Assembly (NCBI GenBank): GCA_013399695.1
Contig: VXAU01004726.1
Location: forward strand, 104,494-168,493
DNA: 64,000 nt
Source of the DNA: Formicarius rufipectus
Taxonomy: Eukaryota; Chordata; Aves; Passeriformes; Formicariidae
Direction: 5' to 3'
The notes beneath the pieces were generated by a model that did no database searches, had not been told where the DNA came from, and saw only the letters and a program-made list of their open reading frames with translations. Below are positions 62,978 to 64,000 of this stretch, piece after piece; position 1 is the first letter of the stretch, and every line of letters begins with the position of its first letter. The translations under genes were made by a program, and so were the position numbers.

Positions 62978-64000
62978 ATGAAGGGCTGGAGTACGGGATA
63001 AAAAAAAACCAAGCCACTTTGTCTTTTGTACACTTTTCTAATGCTTGTACCTCCCCAGTTACATTGCAGCTTAATCCTCAAAATTGTTTCAACTACTAAA
63101 AAAATCACATGTATCTTACAAAAATAATGTATATTATTTTGATTGATCTCTGTAATGAATAAATATTAAATAAAAAGGGTAACTTAAAATTTACCTCTAT
63201 ATTACCAGAGTCTCAAAATGGTACTTAGATTGATCATTGAAACATAGGAGATAAAAATAAAAGCCAAGTTTGAGACCTAGTTTAAGTGATAGAAGTAGCA
63301 GTGACATTAAGTTTTGGTCTACCTTTAAGGAAGCAACTAAAAATACTTCAATTTTTCAATTGAGTATGACAGTAATCATAGACCTACCTTCAAAATCATT
63401 GGATTGATCTGTGTTGACTTTTGGCTATAGACAATGATGCAGTATATTTCTCTGGTGTTTCAAAAATTGCAAAAGGTTAAAACTTATTGAAAATTGTGAA
63501 ATGTTAAATCTTGTTAACAGAATTTGAACAGGACCTAAAGGTAAAAGCTGAACAAAAATAAAAAGGGACACAGTGAACTAAAGGTATTTGGTAAAATATG
63601 TAGTTTTTAACTATTCCAGAATAAATGAGCAAAATAAGTCCCTTTTCTTTCAATCATAATAGTTTAGGAGTTTCCTTAAAGAATTACTTGCACTTTTTCC
63701 CCAGAGGCCTCTTTCTCTCCAGACCAATGGCAAGTCTGGAGCCAGTCATTGTGCTTGCAAATTTTTCTTCTAGCTAGAGGAAAAAAAAAGAGAAGACGAC
63801 ACCAGAAAGTGCTTGCTAGCTCCAAACAAATAATCCAGCACTATCAAAGCACTAGCAATCCTTAGTTCATGCTGCTTTGTTTCTGTCAGTACAGGATATA
63901 AAATCATCTTTGGCGGTACGTTTTGATAACAGAAATGAGTACCTTGTCATGCTTTAAATCAGCAGCTGAAAGACTTTGTAACTGAACGTGACAGTATTTG

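Larger units (their letters stand above)
45008..64000 (-). other. GRID2: GRID2 intron upstream of the M3 exon (incomplete)
   Basis: At least 19 kb of intron precedes the M3 exon in transcript order. Only its 3' end, with the TTCCCTGCAG acceptor at 45008, is in the window. I searched the minus strand for the expected M1-M2 exon (pore loop and preceding S1 end) and found none. The region holds an internally deleted CR1 at 62085-62350, (TTTG)n at 51051-51073, A/C tracts at 56924-56967, 58041-58197 and 60255-60440, A-rich runs at 50060-50078 and 61212-61239, T-runs at 49009-49021 and 62962-62977, and a possible weak CR1 trace at 55243-55300. The remainder looks unique and AT-rich. Two stretches (53080-53760 and 56260-56730) look less degenerate than the rest and are listed as candidate conserved elements under findings. 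Confidence 0.83.

Noticed and set aside
45008..64000. Search for the upstream M1-M2 pore exon.
   Set aside because: No minus-strand frame gives the expected pore-loop sequence leading into QQG before the GEVPY exon, so it lies beyond position 64000.
1..64000. CRISPR arrays, tRNA, rRNA, prokaryotic operons, integrated viral genes, toxin genes.
   Set aside because: No regularly spaced repeats, cloverleaf motifs, rRNA signatures, ribosome-binding-site-led gene strings or retroviral gag/pol/env-like frames were recognised. The only reverse-transcriptase-like sequence is CR1.

Overview
The window is vertebrate, almost certainly avian, nuclear DNA. It is AT-rich, dominated by long introns, sparse in repeats, and carries fragments of CR1 LINEs of the type that dominates bird genomes. 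One of these has the typical bird CR1 3' end, stopping in an ATTCTGTG-type octamer. There is no prokaryotic, plasmid, phage or organellar signature, and no rRNA, tRNA or CRISPR array was seen.

The only gene that can be supported is on the minus strand: an internal part of GRID2, the ionotropic glutamate receptor delta-2 subunit (GluD2). Three coding exons are visible. In transcript order they are 45007-44869 (139 nt: end of the pore linker, the M3 helix and its SYTANLAAF gate), 34428-34233 (196 nt: first part of the S2 ligand-binding segment) and 7837-7671 (167 nt: second part of S2). The splice sites are AG/GT on both sides of every exon. The split codons join in frame to give 165 whole codons plus three split codons, with no stop or frameshift. 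The protein matches delta-2 rather than delta-1 as I remember the two families. The upstream exons (amino-terminal domain, S1, M1, M2) must lie beyond position 64000, and the downstream exons (end of S2, M4, cytoplasmic tail) lie before position 1.

Everything else is intron: 1-7670 (incomplete), 7838-34232 (26.4 kb), 34429-44868 (10.4 kb) and 45008-64000 (incomplete). The introns hold three recognisable CR1 fragments: 36420-37640 (+, decayed reverse-transcriptase region), 39261-39553 (+, 3' end) and 62085-62350 (-, internally deleted). They also hold many homopolymer and low-complexity tracts, a 62-bp alternating pyrimidine-purine microsatellite (32896-32957), a homopurine tract (26444-26487) and a cluster of almost pure A/C tracts (56924-60440). 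One unresolved base (N) follows a T run at 23727.

No novel biological system was found. The items most worth checking are lineage-specific residues in GluD2, the internally deleted CR1 whose minus strand stays open for 136 codons, the A/C-only tracts (G/U-only in the GRID2 pre-mRNA), a 198-codon open frame at 21550-22146, and three stretches that look like candidate conserved intronic regulatory elements.
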